DNA from: Flaveria trinervia
Taxonomy: Eukaryota; Streptophyta; Magnoliopsida; Asterales; Asteraceae
Direction: 5' to 3'
NCBI GenBank assembly: GCA_025506515.1
Contig: CM046452.1
Location: 46,625,562-46,689,561, forward strand
Length of the DNA stretch: 64,000 nucleotides
Shown here: piece by piece, positions 33,674 through 45,125 of the stretch
Layout of the letters: every line of letters starts with the position of its first letter
How positions within the stretch are numbered: the first letter of the stretch is position 1
The notes under the pieces: generated by a model
What the model was told of the DNA's origin: nothing
The model's input: only the letters and a program-made list of their open reading frames with translations
The model's database searches: none
Position numbers and translations under genes: made by a program

Positions 33674-34602
33674 TGTTGGACCAAAAGAACCAATGAGCCA
33701 AGATCAGAAAACCTTTAAGTCCCACATGGTATCACAACAACTGCTGAAAGACTCATCAGCAGTTTGACAAGTGCTGAAGACTTCAACAGCTGAAGATCAA
33801 GTGCTGAAGATTCCAACAGCTGAAGAACTAAAGTGCTGAAGTACAACAGCTGAAGAACACAAGTAATGAAGCTGAACAGCTGAAGACACAAGTGCTGAAG
33901 CTGAAAGACCAAAGTACTGAAGTACAACAGCTGAAGAGTTTACAAGTGCTGAAGATCAACAACTGATGTACAAAGTCTGAAGACAAAGACTGAAGACATC
34001 AGCTGATGATATCTACTGAAGTCATCAGCTGATGAAACATCTGAAGGTCAAAGTCTGAAGATCAAGTACTGAAGCGTCAGTAGTTTGTCACAACTGCTGA
34101 AGAGTACTTCTTCAGTAGTTGTGATATCAGTAGTTTTATATTTCTAGTTTCAGTAGTTATGTTTCAGTAGTTTTGTAAAACGACTGAAGAGCTTGTTCTT
34201 CAGTCGTTGTAGTTTCAGTAGTTTTATATTTTGTACTTAACACTCTGATATGTTCTCAGTAGTTGTGAACATTTCAGTAGTTTGTTAAGAGTTAGTTATT
34301 TTTGTATTAGATCTGCCAGTTGTCACTTTCCGTGATAAAAGCAGTGATTGTTGCACTCTATATAAGGAGTGACAACCTATTGTAATAGGTGTGATGAATG
34401 AATGAATGTTTTGAATGATTTGATTAGAAATATTCTATATCTATAAACATTCCTTGAAATCAGAAACAACATTCTCTCCCTATAACCGTATGCGCTCTTA
34501 ATGCATACAAGTATCGATTGCTTGCTACAATTGTCTAATTCTTGTTCGTATTCCGCTGCTTTGAATCCTAATACATCAAACTTGTGATCGTTGATCCTGT
34601 CA
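33674..34602 (+). repeat. Element C 3' LTR (929 bp)
   Basis: Starts TGTTGGACC, ends GATCCTGTCA, followed by target duplication GTATT. TATATAAG at 34359-34366. Conserved hairpin with arm AACGACTGAAGA at 34179-34208. CATCAGCTGATG palindromes near 33990-34040. Confidence 0.93.
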
Positions 34603-35035
34603 GTATTTGAAAGTGAATGAGCTGAAACTCATAATTCTTAGCCATTCGCACGATTAGATCATGAGTAGGAGTCAATCGCACGATGAACCATACGTATGGA
34701 CCAAACATACAATTGGACCATAAGCATGGAGAAATTCATGCAATTGGATCACAAGAATGAACCAATCGCACGAATGGAGGAGACCGACTGAGTCAGTCGC
34801 ACGACTGAACCACAGTCGCACGAATAGATGTGACCGACTGAGCCAGTCGCAAGACTGAGCTCTAGTCGCCCGACTGAAGATAAGAACATTATAAATAGGG
34901 TGAAAGTCGGTCGCACATTCTCATCACCCTTCAATCGCTCCCAAATCGCCCGAAAGATACATACTCTGCCAAAATTCGATTTAGTTCATTTTGCTCTGAG
35001 ATTGTGTTACTAACATGTATTCTCATCTTCTACAG
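34603..35035 (+). promoter_or_regulatory. Element E predicted ORF3 promoter and first exon
   Basis: Family-D sequence resumes after C. CGCACGACTGA-type motifs (34645-34870) precede TATAAATAG at 34890-34898. A donor site CAG|GTAATC follows at 35035/35036, 137 bp after the TATA box, as in D. First exon noncoding. Confidence 0.62.
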
Positions 35036-35605
35036 GTAATCAGTGAACAAAATCGCACAAAATGCATGGTGTAATCAAACCCTAACAGACCCAATTTGAT
35101 TAAATTCAAGAAATCTATAAAAACCTTCAAATACACCACCTAAACATGCAAATTGGTTAAAATGAAGGACAGCAATGATAGTTAGGGTCCCTGCGAACCC
35201 AACGAGTCTAAACACGACGTTTAACATCAAGTTTTGACCTAGATTCAAGGTTGGAGTGTCGAACAGAGAGTTATGCGAATAGACACTCCGAATGAACTTC
35301 AATCGCATGATTGAGTTGGGCGAATGACTCAATAGACCGAAGAACAGGCGTATGAGCTCAATCGCCCGATTGAACTCAGCCACATACCCAATCGCCCGAT
35401 TGAACTTAGTCGCATGCTCAATCACCCGATTGAACTCAGCCGCATGTTCAGTCGCCCGATTGAACTCAGTCGCATGCTCAATCGCACGACTGAGCTCAGT
35501 CGTATGGTTCAATCGCACGATTGAACCAAACTGGTCTTAGAACAGTTTAAATTTCAACAGTTTCTGTTATGGACTAATCTCATGTTTATGTTTTTTGTGT
35601 TACAG
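35036..35605 (+). other. Element E predicted intron 1 (leader intron)
   Basis: Donor GTAATC, acceptor TTTTTTGTGTTACAG ending at 35605, branch-like ACTAAT near 35572. 570 bp versus 558 in D. The ORF3 ATG lies five bases after the acceptor. The intron contains the 30-bp tandem array at 35357-35525. Confidence 0.62.
35357..35525 (+). repeat. 30-bp tandem repeat, five full units and a partial sixth
   Basis: Units of exactly 30 bp (35357, 35387, 35417, 35447, 35477, partial 35507) built around the palindromic CAATCGCCCGATTG. Because 30 is divisible by three, spurious ORFs run through it on both strands. D has scattered related motifs but no such regular array at this place. Confidence 0.9.
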
Positions 35606-35609
35606 AAAC

Positions 35610-37308
35610 ATGGCAGATAGGTGGATCGTCAACACCAAGCACAACATTTGTGCTCATTTGGATGCCACCACTCGGAACGCGGCTGAGTTTGTTGGTATTA
35701 TTGCATTTCTAAGGCAATCAAGGATGTACAAAGCCATATCTGCTCCATGCACACCATACCAGTCCATACAGCAGGCCTTTTGGGAAGGTGCGTCAGTTGA
35801 CAGATCTACTGAGCCCTACTGCATTCGGAGCACCATTTTTGGGCAAGAGATTGAGATTACTGCAGCAGACCTTCGACGGGTACTGGACCTGGGTGATGAT
35901 GCTGCCCACCCAACCAGGTTACATCCTCTAACTATAAGGGGATGTTTTCTAAGGATGAAGTACACCGGGGACATCAAAGCAGGTGTGCTAAAAAAAGCAA
36001 CTTGTTTCCCCACTTCAAGTACCTGGCACATGTCATTCTAAAGTGCATTGCTTCACAGAGGGGTGGATCTGATGATCTATCTGACCAAATCTAGAATGCT
36101 TACATGGCACTGGTGCTGAATCACCCCTTCAACTTCTCCAACATGATTTTCTCTTATCTGATCGAGAACCTTGAGGCCAAGGGTAAGGAGAGCTTCTGCA
36201 TGTATCCTCCAAGGTTCTTGCATATGATCATAGATGAAAAGCTCCCTCTACTTCCCAAGGAGAAGGATGATGCAGTGATATTAGAGGTGATGGATGACAC
36301 AACTTTGGGAAGGATGAAGGTGTACAGGGGGGAAGCAGGTGAAACCCCCTGTTAGGAGATTATTCGGGCACCTGGCCAATGCCGATTACGTGGCGCCTTC
36401 TCACAAGAAGTGGCGTCACGATGAGAGTGACTCAGACATCGAGCCTATTGAGCTACCCACGGATGATTCTGATGATGACGATGACGACCATGGTGATGGT
36501 CAAGGAGGTGAGGCTCCGGGTGGATCCAAGCAGGCTCTAATCCACCCCAACTCTTATATAGATGAGGAGGAGGAGTCGGATGAGGAGCCATTGGTGCAAA
36601 CAGTGGGCAGCAAGGTAGTTGCCACTGAGAATGGGCTTGCGACGGTTGGTGGACGCCAAGGTGAGGTCAGGGATGTTGCTACTGCTACTACTGATCCATC
36701 ATACATCCCGGACCATCCCATCAGCCCAGGGGGAGCATCCTCCTCTAAGGGATCGAGGAAGAATTGGATGGCTCAGCCATATGGGATGAAGAGCAAGAGG
36801 AGGGGGATTACAATGATCACCACCACATCCACCACTTCTACTACAGTTTCCACCACCACTACCAGAACCCCTACCACCACTACCATACCTCCTACCATCA
36901 CTACCACACTTCCAACCACCATTACCACAGCCACTCCTTCACCATTCACTCCTATTCCACCACCCATATTCACCACATCCTCCACCACTACCACCACCCA
37001 AAGAGTCGGGGACTTCTACACACGTCCCACTAAGCCATGGATCCACTCTACCCTTCATCGGGGTAGAGGAATAGCTTGCCAACCTAAACCGGATGGTGCT
37101 AAAGCTGCTAGCTGCCGATGAGCAAAGAGCTACATAGCTAAAACAACTTATGGAGCTCAATGCTGCTCAAGCTCAGCAGATTACACAAATTCAGGAGTAG
37201 AATGCTTATTCGGTTAAGAGGATTAAGGATTTAGAGGCAAAGAACAAGAAGATCATGCTCCAGCTGAAAGGGTCAAAAGATGAGCCATTAAAGATCAGGG
37301 AAGGTGAA

Positions 37309-37362
<54 letters not shown>

Positions 37363-37570
37363 AATGATGATGATGATGAGTCTGGTGAAGAAGATAAAGG
37401 TGATGATGAAGGATCAAGGGGAAAGAAGAGAGGAGATGATGATGATGAAGAAGGTGATGGTGCTACATCAGCCTCTGCTCAAGGTCAAGAAAGGCGGACT
37501 AAGAGAGCACAAGATCAGGGAGCATCGTCTTCAGCCCCTGCTGTTGAAGAATTGACTGGTCAAGATAAAA
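35610..37570 (+). pseudogene. Element E ORF3, main coding exon
   Basis: ATG at 35610 (MADRWIVNTKHN). The N-terminal domain is homologous codon by codon to D (FWEGA, LTIRGCFLRMKY, FNFSNMIF, SFCMYP..FLHMII). One base is missing in an A-run near 35990. TAG at 36091-36093. An extra G near 36331 shifts the frame at KQVKPPVRRLFGHL. Then follow an acidic region, a Thr-rich tract from CCACCA-type repeats (36820-36995), a coiled-coil segment (37135-37260) and an 18-residue Asp run. The frame is open into the predicted donor at 37570. Unknown function. Confidence 0.75.
37309..37377 (+). repeat. GAT trinucleotide repeat (18 perfect units, then AAT and 4 more)
   Basis: Codes an aspartate run in the ORF3 frame. 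The D copy has a shorter, broken Asp-rich tract at 19624-19725, so the expansion is specific to E. Confidence 0.95.
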
Positions 37571-37717
37571 GTAAAATTAGATGTTTTGTATTTAGAAAAC
37601 TTTTGTACTTGATTCAAATATTACATTGATGTAATTTATGATTATTTATGTTTATCTATGCTTAAATGTCTTGATTAATTACTAATGATTGATGTGTTAA
37701 ATATTTAAATCAAGCAG
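37571..37717 (+). other. Element E predicted intron 2 in ORF3 (phase 1)
   Basis: Donor GTAAAA, branch-like ACTAAT at 37681, acceptor TCAAGCAG ending at 37717. Joining AAA-A to AT-AAA keeps the frame into QQDEYDIAPPQQ. Same phase and flanking protein as intron 2 of D, while intron sequences have diverged in length (147 versus 169 bp). Confidence 0.7.
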
Positions 37718-38926
37718 ATAAAACGTCCCAGCAAGATGAATATGATATTGCTCCCCCTCAGCAAATCAATTCTCAATTCATAATGATTCTTGATTTGCAA
37801 GGGATTATGAGAAGGTTAGTGAGCTACACTCCCGAAGAAGAGAAATCATACCCATCCTGATCAATGAGCAACTTGCAGAGATGTTCAGACTGAATCCTAA
37901 CTAGCTCATCAAAGATGCTCCAAAGGTTGATGTTATGAGTGATGACGAGCTAAACGCATTGATGAAATAGAGATAGAGGATGACACGTCAGAGCACTATC
38001 CAGAGTACACTGACCGAGAGGGCAATGTCATCCCCGACTTGGGTGACACTCTCGGCAGTGCTACATTTGACAAACTGGATGAGAAGGAGAAAGAAACAGA
38101 TAAGAATGAAAGCCAATCCCAAGCCTCGGACACAAATGTTAAGATCAAGAAGGCTAAATGGGCAGCTTGTTTTGCTGAGATACGAGCCCAACACACAGCT
38201 CAAAAGCAAAAACGCCTACACCAAACTCTACAAGGTCGAGGAACATCTGAAGGTGTCTGGCAAGATTATTGCATGGGCGTATTTTGAGGATCTAAATGTT
38301 TATGTTGTAAAGAGGGAGAAGGGAATAGAGTACTTCAGATATCCACATGATTTGAAGACTCCCAGGTTTTGAGCTCAACCAACTGGCACGCTTAAATATG
38401 CTATATGTTGATCCTAGAAAGATGTCAGGATGGTTTGAGGCTGCTCTAAAGAAGGAATACCACACCAGATAGGTAAACTTCAGACCTTAACAACCAAAGA
38501 GGTACATTCGTAGGTCTGAAGTGGATCCCATATCTAGAAAGCCTAAGTCATGTTGAAGTGGAGTCCCCCACGCACAATGTCTAAGATTCCCTTACGGGAA
38601 ATGCCTCAAGACTTCACTCCACATTTCAAATGGTGGTATTATGATTGAAGAACAGGCAAAGTTTTCATAGTTCTAAATAGATAAGGAAAATGGAAACTAT
38701 CGGGTATTCGACCCAATATGGCTTACAAACTTGTCTGTAGAAGATGTCTACACATTGTACAAGTGACCATTGCTCTATGACATGCAAGATATTGTACAAG
38801 CCCTCTAGTTTCAGAATGTTATACGACTCCGCTTTGAATTTGAAATACATACAGGAGTTACAAGAGAGGGAAGTACGAGAAATTTGAGGACCTTATGAAG
38901 AATGTCAGACGTTTGAGGAAACTAGG
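37718..38926 (+). pseudogene. Element E ORF3, last exon
   Basis: Continues with ILDLQGIMRRLVSYTPEE and, after several breaks, AWAYFEDLNVYVVKREKGIEYFRYP (38270-38345), then the aromatic C-terminal block (MSGWFEAALKKEYHTR near 38420 and FKWWYYD near 38625) interrupted by stops. More decayed than D. No clear terminal stop before the polypurine tract in the best frame. Confidence 0.68.
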
Positions 38927-38940
38927 TCCAAGGGGGAGTT
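38927..38940 (+). other. Element E polypurine tract
   Basis: TCCAAGGGGGAGTT directly before the 3' LTR; plus-strand primer site. Confidence 0.85.
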
Positions 38941-39661
38941 TGTTGATACATATGTACCTAGTTTATGAGCTTAATGTACATGTTTGTCATGTCTTACACA
39001 TATGTAATGAATGAGCTTAATGAAATACAATATGTGACTGATGCTTATAATGTTTAATGTTTCATTGTTTATTGTGTGTTCAAGTATGTTGAACTAACTA
39101 TATAGGTTTGTGGTTGTTGTGCATAGTTCTTAGTAAAAAATAATTGAGAAATGTGTTCAAACTTAATCGGATGAAGTCTTCATGCAAATGGACCATGCTA
39201 ATAGACCATACGCATGAATACTTCATGCTAATGGACCAGTCGCACGACTGAACCAGGAGACTGGATCAGTAGCACAATTGAGACATAAGATTGACTCAGT
39301 CGCACGACTAAACCTTCAGTCGTGCGAATGGATCAATCGCACGACTGAACCATGCTACTGGTTCAGCCGTATGATTGGAAACCCATAACCTATAAATACC
39401 ACCGAATTCATGGAAAAACAAAATTTTGGTGAGACTTTTGACACATCTCGTACCCTAGCCGTCCTGAACGTCCAAAAAGCATGTTCCAAGTTCATAGTTC
39501 ACATCTGATCTTGTTCTGCTCGTTCTTAACATTTCTTTAATCATTAGATTGATCGGGATTGTGTTCTCACTGATTGGATCGCCAATCAAATAGGATTCTG
39601 CACTATTTGATCTGGTTTCACACATTATCAGTTAGTACTCCATACGTACACGGTCCTAACA
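38941..39661 (+). repeat. Element E 3' LTR (721 bp)
   Basis: Starts TGTTGATACATATG and ends GGTCCTAACA. TATAAATA at 39391-39398, with CGCACGACTGA motifs upstream (39235-39370). Clearly homologous to but more diverged from both D LTRs. The 5' partner is outside the window. Confidence 0.9.
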
Positions 39662-41130
39662 GAATCTTCAAGCCAAAATAAGAAAATCACAAAAGACAAA
39701 AATATGAAAGAAGAACATCATAGTTTTAGTGGGGAAAATTATGTAAAGGAAACATCATAAAACAATAAGAGGTAGGAAGGATGTTAATATCGAACATCTA
39801 AGCCTGTAACTTACAAAATTTTCTAGGAATGAAGGAACTTGGCAGCCATTCATTAGCTTGAGAATATAGAATTTGTGTTAGCTATTAGTAAATGTACAAA
39901 ATCATATATGGTTCTATATTATTTAAATGATGAAGCTTAATAATGATAGAAACCTATGATACAAGCCAAGGGTCGACAAAAGACCTATTTATAGGATAGG
40001 AATAATGTCGTGATTTAGTAGTATGGGAGTTGTCTGATATATGAGAATAGAGGATTAAACCATACCATGGTAGGTACTAATCAGAAATGATATACTCTAA
40101 ATTTGTTTGAATATGTTATGCCAAATTTGGTAACTACTGAATCTGACATGATGAGTCATACATTTGGGGGCCGATCAATAAGATTAGGGACATGGTGAAG
40201 GTAGTAATGTCATAAACAATTGAGTTTGTTGTGGAGTTTGCAGATGATAGAGGAAAGGATGCTTGGCATGACATGTTTCTATATTAGATTATAGGAGGGA
40301 AAAGAAAAACTGAAAATGTACTTATTGTAGGAGAACTTGCTAATGTATTTCTAGATGAATTACTAGGAATCTCACCTGATTGTAAAGTTGAATTTAGGAT
40401 TAATCTAGCACTTAGTATAGCACCTATAGCTAAACTCATTATAGATTAACGCTGACTAAAATAAAGGAATTAAAGCAACCAACTTGATGAATTGTTGAAG
40501 AAAGGATCTATTTCCCAAGTTCTTCACCTTGGAGAGCTCCAATTCTAATTGTCAAAAAGAAAGATAGATCTAGGCATATGCGCATTGATTATTAAGAGTT
40601 GAACAAAGTAACCATTAAAAATCGATATCTACTTTCAAGAATAGATTATTTATTTGATTAACTTCAAGGAGCATGTTACTTTTATAAAATTGATCTTAGA
40701 TCTAGTTATCATTCACTAAAGGTACAAGAAGAAGATATTCCTAGTTATCATCAACTAAAGGTATAAGCAGAAGATATACTCAAGATTGCTTTTAGAACTA
40801 GATACATTCATAATTATGTTCATAGATGATATTCTCATCTATTATAAAAATCAAGATGAACATACAAATCACCAGAGAACTTTGTTTAAATTATCAGAAA
40901 CGAGAGGTTGTACATTAAATTCTCAAAATATGAATTTTGGCTAAGAGAAGTATATTTTTAGGCATGTCATCAATACAAATGGCTTTCAAGTAGATCCTTC
41001 CAAAATTGAAGCTATCATTGAATGGGAATTCCGAAAAACTCCATACGAAGTATGAAGTTTTCTTGGATTAGCATAATATTATCATTAGTTAATTCAAACT
41101 TTCTCTCATATAGATGTTCCTCTTACATCC
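39662..41130 (+). pseudogene. Ty3/gypsy pol remnant, left part (protease end and RT)
   Basis: AT-rich, heavily mutated. 39662-40300 shows nothing I can name. From about 40310 frames read ENVLIVGELANVF and PDCKVEFRI (the gypsy linker before RT), then RELNKVTIKNRY, YKIDLRSSYHQ, a DD-containing FIDDILIYYKNQ (catalytic Asp pair, usually YIDDILVYS) and FLGHVINTNGFQVDP. These motifs identify Ty3/gypsy RT. Element F interrupts it at 41130. The sequence resumes at 53554. The many stops make this the oldest layer in the window. Confidence 0.85.
41126..41130. repeat. Target-site duplication of element F (CATCC; partner at 53554-53558)
   Basis: Identical five bases on both sides of F. Removing F and one copy restores the gypsy sequence. 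Confidence 0.93.
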
Positions 41131-42041
41131 TGTTGGACCAAAAGAACCAATGAGCCTGATCAGAAAAACCTCTAAGTCCCACAGACATCACAACAACTAC
41201 TGAAGACTTGATCAGCTGTTTGACAAAGTCTGAAGATCAACAGCTGAAGACTAAAGTACTGAAGACTTCAACAGCTGAAGACTAAAGTACTGAAGACTTC
41301 AACAGCTAAAGACTAAAGTACTGAAGACTTCAACAGCTGAAGACTAAAGTACTGAAGACTTCAACAGCTGAAGAAAAGTACTGAAGACTTCAACAGCTGA
41401 AGACTAAAGTACTGAGACTTCAACAGCTGAAGACCAAAGTCTGAAGATCAACAGCTGAAGAACAAAGTACTGAAGATCAACAGCTGAAGTACAAAGACTG
41501 AAGACATTAGCTGATGACAACAGCTAAAGTTCAAGTACAAGTACTGAAGCCTTCAGAGTTTGTTACAACAGCTGAAGAAGCATTCTTCAGTTGTTGTGAT
41601 GGTTTCCTTTCAGTAGTTTCTTTTTGTTTCAGTATTTGTAAAACGACTGAAGAGCATGTTCTTCAGTCGTTGTAGTTTCAGTAGTTTCTTTTCAGTAGTT
41701 GTAGTGATAGTTAACACTTAGCATTTTTGGAAGATGTCAGTTGTTTGACATCTTCAGTAGTTGTGTTAACATCAGTAGTTTGAATAAATCTGTTAGATGT
41801 CACTATCAAGTGACATCAGCAGACGTACCTCCTATATAAGAGGTGTTGATCTAATTGTGTGTGTGACATTCTGTTACCACGAAAGCGAATATGGAATGAA
41901 ATATATTTGCAGAATTCTTTCTGTCTATACCGTTTGTTCTTACCTTGAATATCTTTTGTGTTCTTGTGAATGGCTAATTCATTGTTTGTTCTCCACTGCT
42001 ATACTCTCAAATCAATCAAACGTAGATCACTGATCCTAACA
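41131..42041 (+). repeat. Element F 5' LTR (911 bp)
   Basis: Starts TGTTGGACC, ends GATCCTAACA. Six tandem 31-bp units (about 41233-41415, core CAACAGCTGAAGACTAAAG) in U3. Hairpin with AACGACTGAAGA arm at 41642-41671. TATATAAG at 41833-41840. Confidence 0.95.
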
Positions 42042-42043
42042 AA

Positions 42044-42055
42044 TGGTATCAGAGC
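42044..42055 (+). other. Element F primer-binding site
   Basis: TGGTATCAGAGC two bases after the LTR; initiator-tRNA-Met complement. 42056-42264 is noncoding leader. Confidence 0.93.
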
Positions 42056-42264
42056 TGGTTAATCATTGATCGATCTAACAGTTGATCATTGAAACTGCTA
42101 TTTGATATCTATGTTTGATTGAGTTAGCTTTTTGCAAAAACTGGCTATAGATATTGAATTTCTGCCGCTTTCGTTTATTCATTTGAGATCTCTCTTGGTT
42201 CAATTTGGTTGTTGTGTTTTGTTCTAAATCTATTATAGCTTAATTGAATTTGGTTGAATCTGAG

Positions 42265-43335
42265 ATGACTACTCCTTCTAATGACCCTCACAATACCGGT
42301 TCCTCAACCAAGCCTCCGATGCTGGTTAGGACTGAGTATAACATATGGCAACGAAGGATGCTTCATCACCTGTCTGTTAACAGTTCAGGTTGTTGACATT
42401 TGTGGTACATGGACCACATAAGCCTATGGTGAACAATCCGGAAACCAATCAAAGTTCCAAGAAGAAGGAACAATACTTAGATGAAGATCGGAAACTATTG
42501 AGATTGATGCTAAAGCCCATGAATTCTGTCCATGGCATAGCCGAATGAAATCTATTCAGGGCTTATGCATCATGAAACTGCTCATGACCTCTGGAATGCA
42601 CTGAAGGAACAATTCGGTGGAACTGATGAGGTCTTAGCAAACAACAGAGAAATCCTCGCCCAACAATATGAGACATTCTCTCATAGAAAGGGTGAGACAC
42701 TGACTCAACAGTTTGAGCGTTTTTCCTGTTTGATCTCTGAGCTGAAAATGGTGGAACAGGAATACACCAATAGCCAGATGAATAACAGATTCTCAGATCA
42801 CTGTCTGAGAGATGGGACACATACACTATTGTCCTACGCTCTAGTGCAAATCTGGATAGTCTATCTCTCACCCAACTTCATGGGAAACTGCTTACATTCG
42901 AAAGAGAGATAGAGCAGAAAAGGAAACTGTCATCATCAGAAAAGCTCACTGATGACTTTGTACCAGGGAACACTGCCTTGGTTGGTCATGAGTCAGAATA
43001 TGCTGCATCTGAAAGCAATTATGATGAGCATATTGATTTCTCTTCTAACAGTTCTGATCATGCATTTGTTGGTATTGATAGTCATTCTGGCAATAATAGT
43101 GACAATCTATGCTTCATCATGGATGATCTGAAGGGAATTGCTATGATGATTTAGAAGAGATGGATATTCTAAGCCAAATGGCCTTAGTTAATATCAGATC
43201 TCAGAAGTTCTACAAGAACTGGCAGGAAATTTCCTGGACTCTCTGGCAAAACCAAAGTTGGTTTTGACAAGAGTAAGTTGGTGTCCAAATACCAAAGGCT
43301 TGGACACTTTGCAAAGAATGTAGATCAACTGGATC
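42265..43335 (+). pseudogene. Element F gag core, with destroyed first zinc knuckle
   Basis: ATG at 42265 (MTTPSNDPHNTGSS). The middle is badly shifted (42395-42560), then LMHHETAHDLWNALKEQF and ETLTQQFERFSC read from 42565, with another shift near 42790. The first zinc knuckle region (about 43280-43325) has lost bases and a cysteine codon (TGC to TAC), so C-X2-C-X4-H-X4-C is no longer formed, unlike in A, C and G. Confidence 0.85.
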
Positions 43336-45125
43336 TAACTCTTCTGCACCCTTTGTGACTTTTCCTAGCACTAGTCTACAAAACAGAGGGCAACATCCTG
43401 CCGGTTCTGGTCATCAATCACACCCTGTATCTCCTGCATACTTTGTCCCCCAGGGTCCAATGTCATATCCTTTTCCCTGCTATTACTTGTCTCAGCCAAA
43501 TCTGGTTCAAGCTCCAATTGCACAACAACCACATGCATTACCTGAACCTCAACCTTCCCAATCTCATCAACAAACTCAACCTCAACAACACAGCTTTTTC
43601 ACCCCAGGAGTTGTTGACTGGAGCAGTTTACCAGATGATTTGTCTGGTCATGAACAACTGTTCTCTGGTGCTGGTCAACATGGTGGTGACTGTCCTTTTG
43701 GAAATCTAGCTCTTATGGCTTTGGTGTCTGCTGATACTTCATCCTCTAATGCCTCTACACCACTGGTATCACAGGTATCCTCTGAGGCAAAAGCCAAACT
43801 ATGTTCTGAAACATGCATAGCCGCATTTGCATCTATTAGAGAAGCAAATGTAGCCTTAATTAACAAGAACATTGAGTTAGAACAAACAATTTCCAAAAGC
43901 AAAGCTGAATTTGAGTCTGTGATTAATGATAAGAATGATGAGATTTACAAACTTAAATGCCAAATCACTGATGATAAGGCTAGGGAAGAGATACTTCTAG
44001 AGAAGTACAGAGACCTCAAAGAAACACTTGCAACTACCCAGGTAGAGTGTGATCGATGGGTAAATTCTTGCAAGGGTTTTGAAATGCTTCTTAGTAAGCA
44101 ATCTGCTTCCAATGTGAAGTTTGGCATTGGTTATAATCACACTGCTCCTCCTACAGACTTTACTCCCAGAGCAGAGGTAGAATCTGATGGTGAAAGCAAT
44201 AACCAATCCTTTTCATCATGTGATCTACTATCTGATACAGCACCATCAGAAGTAAGTCAGCATTAATCCTCTCAGAAACTATCAGCTGATGTTGATGGTT
44301 CAAATGCTGACACTCACATGATCACAAAGTTGATCACTCCAGGTGATATTTCACAAAGTACTGAAAGTACTAAAAAGAATGTCATAACACCTGGAAACAA
44401 GCCCAAACTACTACATGTACAAAAGGAAAGATAACTGCAAGTAGAAAGGGTGGGAAAACTACTGAAGAAGATATCAAGAAAGCAGGTACTAAAGCAAGAA
44501 AACTGCTAGTACTGATAGCAAAATGCTGAAGAACAAGTCTTCAGTAGTTTCATCTTCTTCAGCAAATGATCAACTTAAGATGAAGAAAAGCCATGTGAAA
44601 TATGTGGCTTATTCAATCATCTTACTCATGATTGCTGGTATAAAAAGGGCTCCAAACTCAAACATAATGAAAACATTAAAGAGAAAATGGATAAAATGAA
44701 AACTGAGTTTGAAATCAAATTTGTACCAGCAACATCAAAACCTGTGACCCCAAAATCCAAAAATAAATCCAAAAAGAAAGGGGTTAAATAGGCAACAGCT
44801 GAGATTGCTCAAAGAGAGATGGTACAACACAGGAACCCATCCAACTCAAGCACTAATGTGTCTGATGAGCTGAAGGCTTTATCACAAAATCAGACACAAC
44901 TTGTTATGATGGTTCAACATCTATTGGGGAGAGTCAACCAATTAGATGCTCCTGTGTTGAAACCACAAAGAAGAAATTCCATGCCAAAGGAATCTTCTTC
45001 TTCACCATCTCCATCCCCTCAGGCTGTTATTCATAGCAAGTCTGTTAGTTTACCATCTGTTGATGTGAATAGACCCAAAACCAAAAAGGTTTGGGTCTCA
45101 AAAACTAACTAATTGTTTATGATTG
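43336..45125 (+). pseudogene. Element F gag C-terminal part: P/Q-rich, coiled coil, second zinc knuckle
   Basis: A 303-codon frame (43355-44266) covers the Pro/Gln-rich linker, SSLPDDLSGHEQLFSGAGQ, then a long charged helix-like stretch (INKNIELEQTISKSKAEFES..., 43855-44035) and an acidic end. A second zinc knuckle is intact at 44594-44635 (CEICGLFNHLTHDC). Lys/Ser/Gln-rich tail to 45112. The coiled coil between two knuckles suggests an oligomerisation segment, inferred from heptad-like spacing only. Confidence 0.8.

Larger units (their letters stand above)
22094..34602 (+). mobile_element. Element C: family-S copia element with inverted 5' LTR
   Basis: Internal region in plus orientation (PBS, gag, protease, integrase, RT, RNase H, spacer, ORF3, PPT) with a normal 3' LTR. 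The left LTR is in reverse orientation and is followed by an 8-base remnant of the expected LTR end. Both outer ends therefore read as U5 ends. A 5-bp GTATT duplication flanks the unit. Inserted in the spacer of E, 133 bp from the D insertion in E coordinates. All ORFs are interrupted. Confidence 0.9.
8348..39661 (+). mobile_element. Element E: family-D copia element, three pieces left after three insertions
   Basis: Removing D and C with one copy of each target duplication joins 8348-9254, 21956-22093 and 34603-39661 into one continuous family-D sequence: pol-ORF3 spacer, ORF3 promoter, ORF3, PPT and 3' LTR. Each junction aligns to the uninterrupted spacer of element D (15850-17200). The 5' half of E lies beyond the left edge because A inserted at 8347/8348. 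E is more decayed than D, consistent with being the older host of the nest. Confidence 0.87.

Noticed and set aside
35075..35540. Repetitive ORFs on both strands (RLNSVA- and EFNRAIEHA-like repeats)
   Set aside because: Caused by the 30-bp tandem array, a multiple of three, within a predicted intron; no conservation in D.
37304..37555. ORF with a run of methionines
   Set aside because: Off-frame reading of the GAT repeat; the Asp frame matches the ORF3 homologue.
41223..41470. CRISPR-like regular repeats
   Set aside because: Units are contiguous without unique spacers, lie in an LTR, and the genome is plant.
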